From assembly GCA_900770415.1 (NCBI GenBank), contig CAAGKN010000026.1, positions 186,001 through 250,000 of the forward strand: a stretch of DNA of 64,000 nucleotides. The letters are read 5' to 3'. This DNA comes from Clostridia bacterium. GTDB lineage: Bacteria > Bacillota > Clostridia > TANB77 > CAG-508. Made by a program: the position numbers and the translations under genes. The notes under the pieces were generated by a model, which was given only the letters and a program-made list of their open reading frames with translations, was not told the origin of the DNA and did not search any database. Positions 27,883 through 37,697 of the stretch are shown here, one piece after another; the stretch's first letter is position 1, and the number at the start of each line of letters is the position of its first letter.

Positions 27883-28377
27883 ATGAATTTAAATATAGTT
27901 TTAGTAGAACCAGAAATTCCTCAAAACACAGGCAATATTGCAAGAACTTGTGCTGCAATTGGTGCTAAATTGCATTTGGTAAGGCCTTTAGGTTTTGAAA
28001 TTTCTGATAAATATGTAAAAAGAGCTGGTCTTGATTATTGGGATAAATTAGACATAGAAGAACATAATTCTTTATCTGCTTTTTTGAAAAAATATCCAGT
28101 AAATAATAATATGTTTTTAGTTACAACAAAGGGGCAACATTGTTATTCTGATGTTAATTATTCTAAATTAGATGAAGTTTTTCTTTTGTTTGGAAAGGAA
28201 ACCAAAGGACTTCCAGAAGGTTTATTAAAAGAACATTTAGAAAATACCATAAGAATTCCAATGAGAGAAACCTTACGTTCTCTTAATTTATCTAATTCTG
28301 TTGCTATTGTTGCTTATGAAGTTTTTAGGCAAAATAATTTCTGCAATTTAGAAGAAACTAGTAAATATTTTAAATAA
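27883..28377 (+). CDS. trmL: tRNA (cytidine/uridine-34-2'-O)-methyltransferase
   Basis: The 164-residue SPOUT methyltransferase has EPEIPQNTGNIARTC at the start, LFGKETKGLP in the middle and RIPMRETLRSLNLSNSVAI forming the knotted SAM site. It methylates the wobble base of tRNA-Leu isoacceptors. AAGGAAGGG precedes the ATG. It is worth noting only because decoding is unusual in this genome; nothing links TrmL to the CGG effect. Confidence 0.93.
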   Translation: MNLNIVLVEPEIPQNTGNIARTCAAIGAKLHLVRPLGFEISDKYVKRAGLDYWDKLDIEEHNSLSAFLKKYPVNNNMFLVTTKGQHCYSDVNYSKLDEVFLLFGKETKGLPEGLLKEHLENTIRIPMRETLRSLNLSNSVAIVAYEVFRQNNFCNLEETSKYFK

Positions 28378-28440
28378 TCTACTTTTATTTATTTAATTAT
28401 TAAATTATAATATATTTATAATATTAAAAGGAGGTTTTTA

Positions 28441-29115
28441 ATGTCGATTTTTTATGCTATTATTTCATCATTTTGGTTTGAAGTTTTAATTAGGCTTATT
28501 TTAGGTTTTTTGTTAGCAGGCTTTATTGGTGCAGAAAGAGAATCTGTAAATAAACCTGCTGGCTTTAAAACGCACTCTCTTATTGGAGTAAGTGCAGTAC
28601 TTATAATGCTTTGTGGTGAATATTTAAGCAACAATTATTCTGTTGATGCATCTAGAATACCAGCTCAATTACTTTCTGGTATTGGATTTATTGGTGCTGG
28701 TACTATTTTAAGAGATGGCTTTAATGTAAAGGGATTAACTACTGCATCTAGTTTACTTGCAGTTACTTGTATTGGTCTTAGTATTGGCGCAGGATTTTAT
28801 ATTGGTGGAATTGTTGGAACAGTACTTGTATATATTATTCTTTCTCATTCTTACAATTTATCTGAAACATTAGACCATTTTAATAATGTTTCTTTAACTC
28901 TTACTGTTAAGGATTATACAAATACTTTACCTGAAATACAAAAAATATTAGATAAATATAGTATTAATATTAAAAAAATAAAAAATGGTCAACCAAATGA
29001 AGAAAATATAACTGATATTCAATTATTTTTCAGATACCATAAGGACGTAAATATAAATTCTGTTTTTACAGAAATTTCTGGTTTAGAAAATGTAACTGAT
29101 TTGGAGGAAGGATAG
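28441..29115 (+). CDS. MgtC/SapB family membrane protein
   Basis: The 224-residue product has about five helices with the MgtC signature GAERESVNKPAGFKTHSLIG and QLLSGIGFIGAGTILRDG. A cytosolic ACT-like domain occupies about 150-224. MgtC proteins regulate membrane ATPases and help at low magnesium. AGGAGG precedes the ATG. Its stop codon lies inside the terminator stem. Confidence 0.9.
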   Translation: MSIFYAIISSFWFEVLIRLILGFLLAGFIGAERESVNKPAGFKTHSLIGVSAVLIMLCGEYLSNNYSVDASRIPAQLLSGIGFIGAGTILRDGFNVKGLTTASSLLAVTCIGLSIGAGFYIGGIVGTVLVYIILSHSYNLSETLDHFNNVSLTLTVKDYTNTLPEIQKILDKYSINIKKIKNGQPNEENITDIQLFFRYHKDVNINSVFTEISGLENVTDLEEG

Positions 29116-29136
29116 AGTAAAGCTCTATCCTGTTTT
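29110..29136. terminator. Terminator shared by mgtC-like and sigE
   Basis: GGATAGAG pairs with CTCTATCC and TGTTTTG follows on the plus strand. The stem overlaps the ends of both convergent genes. Confidence 0.65.
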
Positions 29137-29856
29137 GCTTAATATATCCTTTTTCATCTTGTTCATAATTTTCTTTTCCAATCTTGATATATAACTTTGC
29201 GAAATTCCTAGCATATCTGCCACTTCTTTTTGTGTTTTTTCTGTTCCACTAATAAAACCAAATCTTAATTCCATAATATTTTTCTCTCTATTACTTAGTT
29301 TTTCTATTGAGGCTTTTAGTAATACTTTATCCACTTCGTCTTCTATTCCTCTAGAAGTAATATCTGGTTCTGTTCCCAAAATGTCTGAAAGCAGTAATTC
29401 ATTTCCATCACCATCTTGATTAAGTGGCTCATCTATTGATATTTCACCTTTTATTCTGTTACTTCTTCTTAGATACATTAAGATTTCATTTTCTATACAC
29501 CTAGAAGCATAGGTAGCAAGTTTTATGTTTTTACTTATATTAAATGTATTTATTGCTTTCATTAATCCTATTGTTCCAATTGATATTAAATCTTCTATTC
29601 CTACACCTGTATTTTCGAATTTTTTAGCAATATATACTACCAATCTTAGGTTCCTTTCTACTAAGATTTGTCTTGCTTCTAAATCCTTATTTTCTAGTTT
29701 AATTAATAATTCTTCCTCTTCATCCGAACTTAATGGCGGAGGTAATTTTTGACTACCTGCTATATAAAAAATCGGCAGATTTTCTATTTCCTCATTGTTT
29801 AAATATTTAACATAGATTGTACTAATTTTAGATTTTAACAGTTCTAATATGTTCAT
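29125..29856 (-). CDS. sigE: Sporulation sigma factor SigE (pro-form)
   Basis: The 243-residue sigma-70 family protein has region 2 (ERNLRLVVYIAKKFENTG, EDLISIGTIGLMKAINTF) and region 4 (EKLSNREKNIMELRFGF, QKEVADMLGISQSYISR). The N-terminal helix of about 25 residues before YLNNEE is the pro-sequence that SpoIIGA removes in the mother cell. I prefer the ATG at 29856 over 29865, which lies only two bases after GGAGG. It overlaps the end of spoIIGA, so both are made from one transcript. Confidence 0.93.
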   Translation of the reverse strand: MNILELLKSKISTIYVKYLNNEEIENLPIFYIAGSQKLPPPLSSDEEEELLIKLENKDLEARQILVERNLRLVVYIAKKFENTGVGIEDLISIGTIGLMKAINTFNISKNIKLATYASRCIENEILMYLRRSNRIKGEISIDEPLNQDGDGNELLLSDILGTEPDITSRGIEDEVDKVLLKASIEKLSNREKNIMELRFGFISGTEKTQKEVADMLGISQSYISRLEKKIMNKMKKDILSKTG

Positions 29857-30752
29857 TCTCTTCATTTCCTCCTTTGTTTTCTAAAAGTTCTAGACCTATT
29901 AGTGCTCTATATTTTCCTGTTTTGCTTAAAGAGCCATCATATATACCTATTATTATATTTTTTATAAATACTACATCTTCTTGTGTATTTACTGTTAGTC
30001 CATCTGCTTTTATTCCTATTAGCATTCCATTTTCTTTCCCTAATGACATAAATGGTATTAGTCTTATTTTTGATAGGTACTCTCCTAAATCTATTTCTTT
30101 CCCTTCTATAATATTTGATAGATTGTTTAATATTTTTTCTGGTATTACTCCTTTTAATACGTCTTTTTCTACAACTGCTACTGGTATTTTTGTAATAGGT
30201 TCCTTTAAAAAGTTTCCTGTATCTAGTATTGCTTTTGTATACACACTATTTGAGTTTATATTTATTTTGATATTGCAAAGCATGTCTTTTTTGCTTAATT
30301 TTCCTTTTATGTTTTTAAATGCTGTTGTTATAATAATAAATCCCACCATTCCTCCTGCTAGTACAATTTTTATTGGATATGTACCAATTAACACACCGTT
30401 TTTCCATTAATATGTTTTGTGGACTTACAAAATATAAAAGTGCAAAAGCCACTCCTCCAAATGTAAATGAAGTTAAATAAAATATTATAAACTCTTTAAA
30501 AAACAATTTTATATTTAATGGTTTGAATGCAATATATACCATGGCAATAGAAAGTATTATTTTTAAAAATATGCTGGAACATATTTCCAGTACTGATATA
30601 TATGAAAGTACTGCATAAACACTTCCTATACTACTAGCTACAAGGGTTCTAATTATTTTTTTTGGTGCTTTTATAATTATTCCAGTTGCAAATATAATAA
30701 TATAATTCATAAATAAATTTTCTAAAAAAATTATATCTATATATATGGTCAA
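29828..30752 (-). CDS. spoIIGA: Sporulation sigma-E factor-processing peptidase SpoIIGA, read through one CGG +1 frameshift
   Basis: A TTG start (30752) lies behind GAGGTGA. The N-terminus IYIDIIFLENLFMNYIII begins five membrane helices up to about residue 115. At codon 119 the frame reads AAA CGG TGT; dropping the C gives MEKGVLIGTYPIKIVL and leads into the aspartic protease domain with LDTGNFLKEP. The full product has 307 residues, the normal SpoIIGA length. Unshifted, it ends after about 145 residues with no protease domain. It activates pro-SigE in the septal membrane, so sporulation should require the shift. sigE follows with overlap. Confidence 0.92.
30396..30398 (-). other. CGG +1 frameshift site, spoIIGA
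   Basis: The frame reads GAA AAA CGG TGT; skipping the C gives AAA GGT GTG TTA (Lys-Gly-Val-Leu). The catalytic DTG motif lies downstream, so only the shifted product can be active. Confidence 0.88.
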
Positions 30753-30854
30753 TAGGTCACCTCGTATTCTTTTACACAAATTACAGTTGTGAATACTAAT
30801 CTGTGCTAAATATTGTACTACTGTTTGTTTAAATAATGTGTCATTTTGTGAAGG

Positions 30855-30893
30855 CGAAAAAAAGAAATAATCTACTATTTTAGATTATTTCTT
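30855..30893 (-). terminator. Terminator after ftsZ
   Basis: AAGAAATAATCTA pairs with TAGATTATTTCTT and TTTTTC follows on the minus strand, ending the ftsA-ftsZ transcript before spoIIGA. Confidence 0.8.
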
Positions 30894-30968
30894 ATTCATT
30901 TTTATTTTAATAATTATTGTTTAGGAAAAATCGACTTTTCTTTTAGCGATTTTTAAGATTTTTCCTTA

Positions 30969-32090
30969 TTATTTATTTCCTTTTTTTCTTAAGAAAGAAG
31001 GTATGTCTAAATCATTTTGATTGTCTTTATTTTCTACTGGAGTTGGTATTGAGTTTATTTTTTTATTCCATGTATTTGTTACTAAGTTTTCAACTCCTAT
31101 GCTTGAAATTGGTGGTTCTTGTTGTTCAAAACCTGTTGCTATAACTGTAATTACAATTTCATCTCCTAAGTTTTCGTCTGTAACTACACCAAATATAATA
31201 TTTGCTTCTGGATCAACACTTCTTTGTACTAATTCTGCTGCTGTATTTGCTTCTTGTAATCCTAAATCGTTTCCACCTGTAATGTTTATTATAACTCCTC
31301 TTGCTCCTTCTATTGATGTTTCTAGTAATGGACTTTGAATAGCTTGTTTCGCAGCATCTTCTGCTCTGTTTTCTCCACTTGCTCTACCAATTCCCATGTG
31401 TGCCATACCTGTATTTAACATTACTGTTTTAACGTCAGCAAAGTCTAAGTTAATTAGTCCTGGTATAGAAATCAAGTCTGATATACCTTGAACACCTTGT
31501 CTTAAAACGTCATCAGCCATTTTAAATGCTTCTACAATTGATGTTCTTCTATCAATAATTTGTAACAATTTATCATTTGGTATTACAACTAATGTATCTA
31601 CTTTTTCTTTTAAGTTTGCAATTCCTTTTTCTGCTTGAGTAAGTCTTTTCTTTCCTTCAAATGTAAATGGTTTTGTTACAACACCTATTGTTAATATTCC
31701 TAATTCTTTTGCTGCTGCTGCAACTATTGGAGCTGCTCCTGTTCCTGTTCCGCCTCCCATACCAGCTGTAACGAACACCATATCTGCTCCTCTTAATATT
31801 TCTGCTATTTCAGCTTTGCTTTCTTCTGCTGCTTGCATACCGATTTCTGGATTTGCTCCTGCTCCAAGTCCTCTTGTTAGTTTTTCTCCTATTTGAATTT
31901 TAGAACTTGCTTTTGATAATTGAAGAGCTTGTCTATCTGTATTTATTGCTATAAATTCTACACCTTTAATTCCTGATTCAATCATTCTATTTATAGCATT
32001 ATTTCCTGCTCCTCCTACACCTATAACTTTTATTGTTGCTGTTCCGTCCATCATGTAATTATTGTTTTCATCGTAATCTGTTTCCATCAT
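30969..32090 (-). CDS. ftsZ: Cell division protein FtsZ
   Basis: The 373-residue tubulin homologue has GGAGNNAINRM, the GTP-binding GGGTGTGAAP (about 113-122), and the T7 loop NLDFADVKTVM. The C-terminal peptide DLDIPSFLRKK binds FtsA and other partners. It polymerises into the Z ring at midcell. GGAGG lies nine bases before the first ATG; the second ATG directly after is also possible. ftsA lies upstream on the same strand. Confidence 0.97.
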   Translation of the reverse strand: MMETDYDENNNYMMDGTATIKVIGVGGAGNNAINRMIESGIKGVEFIAINTDRQALQLSKASSKIQIGEKLTRGLGAGANPEIGMQAAEESKAEIAEILRGADMVFVTAGMGGGTGTGAAPIVAAAAKELGILTIGVVTKPFTFEGKKRLTQAEKGIANLKEKVDTLVVIPNDKLLQIIDRRTSIVEAFKMADDVLRQGVQGISDLISIPGLINLDFADVKTVMLNTGMAHMGIGRASGENRAEDAAKQAIQSPLLETSIEGARGVIINITGGNDLGLQEANTAAELVQRSVDPEANIIFGVVTDENLGDEIVITVIATGFEQQEPPISSIGVENLVTNTWNKKINSIPTPVENKDNQNDLDIPSFLRKKGNK

Positions 32091-32186
32091 AGTGTTAATC
32101 CTCCTTCATTTTGGGTTTGGAATTTTAAAGTTTTTTTCGCACTTCTTTTTTATTCCAAATATATTTTTTTAAAATTTAAAACTTAA

Positions 32187-33416
32187 TTATGAATAGAAAA
32201 ATTCTTTTATTCTTTCTAAAATATTTCTAAATATATTTTCATCAGATACTGTGTCAATACTGCTAGAAACAGTTTTTGCAAATGGTCTTGATGCAATATA
32301 TTTAATTAATGCATAGCTAGATCTATAATTTGGTTTTATTGTACTTACTAGTCTTCCAGTTGATATTTTAACAGGTATATTTAATGTTATTTTTCCTGCT
32401 ACGTCACTTCTGCTTATATTTGTAATTCCTTGACCTGTTAGTACAACATTATTTATATTTGATTTTACTCCTGCATTTGTTATATCTTTATTTACTAATG
32501 AGAACATTTCTTCTACTCTTGCTTCTATTACTTCTATTAGTTCTGAGCTTTTTATTGTTTTTGTTCTTTCTTCACCTTTATATGTATTTAAAATTATGTC
32601 TGTATCGTTATCTATAAATGATTTTAATGCTAGTCCATATTGTTTTTTTAATCTATCTGCTTCTTCTTCTGTTATGTTAAAAACATAAGCAATGTCTGAT
32701 GTAATATTATCTCCACCTAAAGGAATTGTGTTTGTATAAATAAAAGTATTTCCTTCAAACACACCTATGTCTGTGTTTCCTGCTCCAATATCTAATATCA
32801 TTACATTATCTGTTAATTCATTTTTGTCTAGCACAAGCCCTCTTTCAGAAAGCACGTTTGGAACTATTCCATCTATTTCTATACCTGCTTTTTTAAAAAC
32901 ACTTGTTAATTGTTTTACATATTCTTTATCTGCTAATATAACTTGTCCTTTTACTGTAAATGATGAACTTAGGCTTCCTACTGGATCGTCTATCATTCTA
33001 CCATTGTCTAATATAAACTGATTTGCAATAATATCTATTAAAACTTGATTTTCTGGTATATCAATATCTCTAACTTGCATTATTGCAGATGTGACATCTC
33101 TTGTTGATATTCCAGCATATTTATCTTTTGCTTCTTTTACAATACTATTTTGTACAATTGTAACGTATTTACCTGGTATTGTAACATAAGCTGAATGTAT
33201 TTTTATATTTGCTTCTTCCTCTGCAGATTTTATTGTTTTTGCAACTGCAGCAGCTATTTCTTCTTCATCTGTGATTTTTGATTTTTTCATTCCAAAGCAT
33301 TTGCATTCACTTGTTGCTATAACTTCAATCTGGTTAAAGCTATTAACTTCTCCAACGCTTGTGTTTACTTTGGATGTTCCTATGTCGATACCTACAATTA
33401 TATCACCGATTGCCAA
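32187..33416 (-). CDS. ftsA: Cell division protein FtsA
   Basis: An actin-family ATPase of 409 residues: VGIDIGTSKV is phosphate loop 1, MILDIGAGNTDIGVF phosphate loop 2, and VVLTGQGITNI the adenosine motif. The SHS2/1C domain (about 85-170) marks FtsA. The C-terminus ILERIKEFFYS is an amphipathic membrane anchor. I chose the TTG at 33416 (LAIGDIIVG) because GGAGG lies eight bases upstream; the ATG before it overlaps that site. Confidence 0.93.
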   Translation of the reverse strand: MAIGDIIVGIDIGTSKVNTSVGEVNSFNQIEVIATSECKCFGMKKSKITDEEEIAAAVAKTIKSAEEEANIKIHSAYVTIPGKYVTIVQNSIVKEAKDKYAGISTRDVTSAIMQVRDIDIPENQVLIDIIANQFILDNGRMIDDPVGSLSSSFTVKGQVILADKEYVKQLTSVFKKAGIEIDGIVPNVLSERGLVLDKNELTDNVMILDIGAGNTDIGVFEGNTFIYTNTIPLGGDNITSDIAYVFNITEEEADRLKKQYGLALKSFIDNDTDIILNTYKGEERTKTIKSSELIEVIEARVEEMFSLVNKDITNAGVKSNINNVVLTGQGITNISRSDVAGKITLNIPVKISTGRLVSTIKPNYRSSYALIKYIASRPFAKTVSSSIDTVSDENIFRNILERIKEFFYS

Positions 33417-33459
33417 GACAAATTCCTCCATTTTTACAGTATATTTTTTTGCTGCTATT

Positions 33460-33488
33460 AGAATATTATATTTTAGGTAAAAAGTCAA
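33460..33488 (-). promoter_or_regulatory. Promoter of ftsA-ftsZ
   Basis: TTGACT, 17 bases, TATTCT on the minus strand. Confidence 0.6.
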
Positions 33489-33535
33489 TAGAAAATGTTA
33501 CATTTTTGTAATATTTTCGTAATGTTTTCGTAATA

Positions 33536-33595
33536 ATAAAAGTCAGATATTAGAACCTGCAAAAATTGCTTTCCCTAAGAGTTCTATCTCTGACC
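33536..33595 (-). terminator. Terminator after the femX-like gene
   Basis: GTCAGAGATAGAAC pairs with GTTCTAATATCTGAC with one bulge, followed by TTTTATT on the minus strand. Confidence 0.65.
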
Positions 33596-33603
33596 ATTTA
33601 TCA

Positions 33604-34647
33604 TTATTTATTTTTCAAGTAGCCGATTTTTCTATATATATATGACATCGCTTTAAATAAATTATTCACTATTGGGTTAAATATTATATAGATTTCTCCT
33701 ATGAATTCTGTAAAATCTGGATTAAATCCTTTTTTAAATTTATATACCCCATAAGAATCTGAATGTTCATCTTTAAATCCTGAAATTCCTCTAAAGTCAT
33801 ATACATCACATTTGTTTTCTAATGCCCATTTTATCATTTCCCATTGTAGTAAATAGTTAGGCATTAAATTTCTTTTTTCATTTTTGCTTCCACCGTATAA
33901 ATACCAAACTTTATTTCCATATAATATAGGCATTGTTGCAGCAATAACTTCTCCTTCATATTCTGCTAACATTATTCTAACATGTTCTGATCCCAGGCAG
34001 TCATAGATTTTTTCATAATATTCAATGCTTCTAATTATAAAGTTATCTCTGCTTCCAGTTTCTTTCATTGTTTTATAAAACTCTGGTAAATCATCTTTTG
34101 TTCCAACTCTTACAGTAACGCCTTTTCTTGCTGATAATCTAATGTTGTATCTAGTTTTTTGATGAAATGATTGTAACACTTCCTCTTCTGTTTTATTTGT
34201 TAGATTTAATCTGAATACATATTTAGGTTGTATTACATCATTTACACTTTTAATATTTTGTTTTACTTTTATTCCAGCTTCTTTTATTATTCTTTTAAAC
34301 TCTTCGTCATCTACTAAAACATCTGGATCTGCTCTAAATATAAATGCTTTATATTTTTTTGCAATTTTTCTAATTTCATCTGCTAACTCTTTAATTATTT
34401 TTTCATTATATATATCACATATTGGTCCTCTTGGTGCATACATTATATATCTGTTTAAAACAGGAACTTTTCTTAATAGCACACTTAAGTATGCATTTAT
34501 TTTACCATTTTCGTCATGTAATATAATCTCTTCATGTTTCCACTCTGATTTTACTTTTGCCCATTCTGGAGATTGTAAAAAGTGAGCTCTTTCATGTTTT
34601 GTAATAAATTCTTCTATTTCTTTTCTTTCTTTTGAATCAGTTTCCAA
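33604..34647 (-). CDS. FemABX-family peptidyltransferase
   Basis: The 347-residue product has two GNAT-like subdomains: FLQSPEWAKVKSEW and YAPRGPICD in the first, RYNIRLSARKGVTVR and YGGSKNEKRNLMPNYLLQWE in the second, and the closing YDFRGISGF. Such enzymes add amino acids from aminoacyl-tRNA to lipid II or its precursors to build the cross-bridge. The TTG start at 34647 follows GAGGTGA. It uses charged tRNA, and the gene sits beside prfA. Confidence 0.9.
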   Translation of the reverse strand: METDSKERKEIEEFITKHERAHFLQSPEWAKVKSEWKHEEIILHDENGKINAYLSVLLRKVPVLNRYIMYAPRGPICDIYNEKIIKELADEIRKIAKKYKAFIFRADPDVLVDDEEFKRIIKEAGIKVKQNIKSVNDVIQPKYVFRLNLTNKTEEEVLQSFHQKTRYNIRLSARKGVTVRVGTKDDLPEFYKTMKETGSRDNFIIRSIEYYEKIYDCLGSEHVRIMLAEYEGEVIAATMPILYGNKVWYLYGGSKNEKRNLMPNYLLQWEMIKWALENKCDVYDFRGISGFKDEHSDSYGVYKFKKGFNPDFTEFIGEIYIIFNPIVNNLFKAMSYIYRKIGYLKNK

Positions 34648-34698
34648 TCTTATATTTCACCTCATATTTTTGCAGTTTTCTGGATTATTTTTCCAACA

Positions 34699-35757
34699 TT
34701 ATTCACCTTTCAATTTTTCTGCTCTGTCTGCTGCAATTAGATTGTCTATCATTTCATCTAATCCACCATTTAAGAAGTTTTCCATTTGATATATACTCAT
34801 TCCTATTCTGTGGTCTGTAATTCTTCCTTGTGGGTAGTTATATGTTCTTATCTTTTCACTTCTATCTCCACTACCAACTTGTGATTTTCTTTCGTTTGCA
34901 AGTTCTGCGTCTTGTTTTGCTTTTTCTTGTTCATATATTCTAGATTTTAATAATCTCATTGCATACTCTCTATTTTGAGTTTGTGATCTTTCTGTTTGAC
35001 ATTCTGCTACTATTCCTGTTGGTTCATGTATTAATCTTACTGCTGATGATGTTTTATTTACATGTTGTCCACCTGCCCCAGATGCTCTAAACACTTCCAT
35101 TTTTACATCTGCTGGATTTATTTCTATTTCTACATCTTCTACAACTGGCAATACTGCAACTGTTGCTGTTGATGTATGAATTCTTCCACTGCTTTCTGTA
35201 TCTGGAACTCTTTGAACTCTATGAACTCCACTTTCGAATTTTAGTCTACTATATGCACCTTTGCCTGTAACCATAAATGTTATTTCTTTATATCCGCCAA
35301 GTCCTGTTTCATTTTCATTAAGTACATCTATTTTCCAATGTCTATTTTCTGCATACATTGAGTACATTCTAAATAATGTTCCTGCAAATAATGCTGCTTC
35401 TTCTCCTCCAGCACCTGCCCTTATTTCGCAGATTATATTTTTATCATCATCTGGATCTTTTGGAATTAATAATATTTTTAATTCTTCTTCTATTTTAGGT
35501 AATTTTTCTTTTATTTCTTCTATTTCCATTTCTGCTAATTCTTTTAATTCTTTATCATTTAGCATTTCTTTTGCTTGTTCTAAATCTTTATTTGCTTTTT
35601 TGTACTCTCTATATTTTTCTACAACATCTACCATTGCAGCGTGCTCTTTCATAAGTTTTTGCCACTCGCTTTGTCTTGCAATTACTTCTGGGTCACTAAT
35701 TTTTTTACTAACCTCTTCAAACCTTTTCTCTACGTCTTCTAGCTTTTCAAACATACA
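34699..35757 (-). CDS. prfA: Peptide chain release factor 1
   Basis: A 352-residue class I release factor. RVPDTESSGRIHTS contains the PxT anticodon tripeptide and SGAGGQHVNKT the catalytic GGQ. It reads UAA and UAG. The ATG at 35757 lies eight bases after GGAG. There is no internal frameshift in this gene; the programmed +1 shift known in prfB belongs to release factor 2, which is not in the window. Confidence 0.96.
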   Translation of the reverse strand, partial: CMFEKLEDVEKRFEEVSKKISDPEVIARQSEWQKLMKEHAAMVDVVEKYREYKKANKDLEQAKEMLNDKELKELAEMEIEEIKEKLPKIEEELKILLIPKDPDDDKNIICEIRAGAGGEEAALFAGTLFRMYSMYAENRHWKIDVLNENETGLGGYKEITFMVTGKGAYSRLKFESGVHRVQRVPDTESSGRIHTSTATVAVLPVVEDVEIEINPADVKMEVFRASGAGGQHVNKTSSAVRLIHEPTGIVAECQTERSQTQNREYAMRLLKSRIYEQEKAKQDAELANERKSQVGSGDRSEKIRTYNYPQGRITDHRIGMSIYQMENFLNGGLDEMIDNLIAADRAEKLKGE

Positions 35758-35816
35758 TATCTCTCCTTTTAACCTAATTATTATACACAACTATTGCAGA
35801 TTTTTCAACTTACATT

Positions 35817-37697
35817 TTACAGATTAACTAAATTATATTCTATATTTAATTTATCTAAAATTTCTTTTTCTCTATTTGTACATGTAAAAATAATAATTTG
35901 GTTATTATAATTAGAATCTAAATACTTTATAACATTCTCTAATCTTTGGTTATCAAAATATGCAAAACTTTCGTCTAGTATTATTGGAATAGTTTCTTCT
36001 GTTATTTCTTTAGTTGCAGATAATCTAAGAGATAAATATAATTGATCTATTGTTCCTATACTTAATTTATTACATTCTATGTATTCTCCGCTTTCTGCTT
36101 CTATTGTTAATCCTGTATCTGAGTTAAAGTTTGCTTTTTTATATTTCCCATCAGAAATCATTTCTATGTTATTTGATAATTCTTTTGTGAATTTTGGTGT
36201 TATATTCTTTTTTATTTCATCATAAGATTCTTCCAATGTTTCTTTTGCTAAATTAATTATTTTATTTAATTCTTCTAATTCTTTTTTCTGTTCATACAAA
36301 TATTCTAGTTTTTCTTCACATGCTATTTTATTATCTAATTTTTCATTAATATTTTTTTCTTCTATATTAATAGTATTTATTCTAATTAAATTTAAATTTA
36401 ATTGTTTTTCTAAATAATTGATATTATAATTTATTTCTTTTAAATTATCATTAAATAAATTATCAATTTCTATTTCATTATTAAATTTATTTTTTATTTC
36501 TTTTATTTTTATTTTATTTTTTTCTTCTATATTATTTTTTATTTCGTTTATTTCTTTTTCTGTGTTTTTAATATTTTCTTCTAATATTTCTATTTCTTTT
36601 TCTATTTTTATTTTTTCTAGATTATTTACTTTCTCTTTTTTATTTAATTTATTTTTATTTAAAATAAATATTATTAAATTAATTATTAAATAAGCCACAG
36701 TTACTATAATTACTGTATACTCTATAATTTTAGAAAAATTAATTATATTAATTAAAATATTTAAAATTATTAAAATTCCCATTAATATTATATTTAAAAT
36801 ATTTTTATTGTTTTTTATTTTTTTATTATTTATTTCTTTTTTATTTTTTATTTCATTCTTTAATTTATTTATTTTATTTTCGCAATCACTTTTTATTTCA
36901 TTTTTTATTTTTATTTTTTCTTCTTCTATTTTTTCTTCTTCTTTTATTTTTTTAATTTCTTCATATATTTTAACTTCTGTTTTTATTTTATCATTTTCTT
37001 TTTCCAAACTATTTATTTCTTCTTTTTTGCTTTTGCTATCATACTCACAATTTTCTATATTACTTTTCTCATCTTCTAATATTTTTATTTCTTTTAATAT
37101 ATTATTTATTGGCCTTCCTGTTGTTCTTTCTGTACCTATTTCTTCAACTTGTTTTTTAGATAAATTGGCCATAACCTTTTTATATGATATATTATCATCA
37201 CCTGTAGATAGCATATTTGCTATTTTTTGTGTTAATATATTTTGACTGTTCTGTGGTAATGCTACTCCTTGTTGCTCTGCTATTGCTGTACTAAATAAAG
37301 TTTCTTCATCTATATTAGTTTGTTCATAAAAAAATTGATTTCCTTTAGTTTTATTTATAGAAAATTCTCCTGAAATATCTTCTAGGTTTTCATTATATAT
37401 TTTAGGATTTTTTTTAGAAAAATCTCTAAAAACTTCAAATTTATCTTTGTTATCTAATGTATATATTATTTTGCCAGAAAACTCATTTTCATCCCATGGT
37501 TTATATTTATCAAAATCCGATATTTCTTTTCCATTTTTATTTTTAGATATTCCATATAACATTGAAGGAATAAATTTTAATAATGTAGTTTTTCCTGCTT
37601 CATTTTTTCCATAAATTAAATTTATTTTTTTATTTAAATTAATTTCTTTATTTTTTATTTTTCCAAATCCATTTATTTTTAAAAAATTAATTTCCAA
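35817..37697 (-). CDS. YhaN-like AAA/SMC-type ATPase
   Basis: The 626-residue product has Walker A YGKNEAGKTTLLKF at the N-terminus and, near the C-terminus, LSIGTIDQLYLSLRL (signature) and IPIILDESFAYFD (Walker B). Between them lie two long coiled coils and a pair of hydrophobic helices (about 300-350), the layout of YhaN rather than SbcC. It probably works with the nuclease encoded upstream in DNA repair. The start is TTG behind GAGGTGAT. The gene is extremely rich in Lys, Asn and Ile codons. Confidence 0.82.
   Translation of the reverse strand: MEINFLKINGFGKIKNKEINLNKKINLIYGKNEAGKTTLLKFIPSMLYGISKNKNGKEISDFDKYKPWDENEFSGKIIYTLDNKDKFEVFRDFSKKNPKIYNENLEDISGEFSINKTKGNQFFYEQTNIDEETLFSTAIAEQQGVALPQNSQNILTQKIANMLSTGDDNISYKKVMANLSKKQVEEIGTERTTGRPINNILKEIKILEDEKSNIENCEYDSKSKKEEINSLEKENDKIKTEVKIYEEIKKIKEEEKIEEEKIKIKNEIKSDCENKINKLKNEIKNKKEINNKKIKNNKNILNIILMGILIILNILINIINFSKIIEYTVIIVTVAYLIINLIIFILNKNKLNKKEKVNNLEKIKIEKEIEILEENIKNTEKEINEIKNNIEEKNKIKIKEIKNKFNNEIEIDNLFNDNLKEINYNINYLEKQLNLNLIRINTINIEEKNINEKLDNKIACEEKLEYLYEQKKELEELNKIINLAKETLEESYDEIKKNITPKFTKELSNNIEMISDGKYKKANFNSDTGLTIEAESGEYIECNKLSIGTIDQLYLSLRLSATKEITEETIPIILDESFAYFDNQRLENVIKYLDSNYNNQIIIFTCTNREKEILDKLNIEYNLVNL

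Noticed and set aside
34699..35757. Release factor gene with programmed frameshift
   Set aside because: That control belongs to prfB. This gene is prfA and is continuous.
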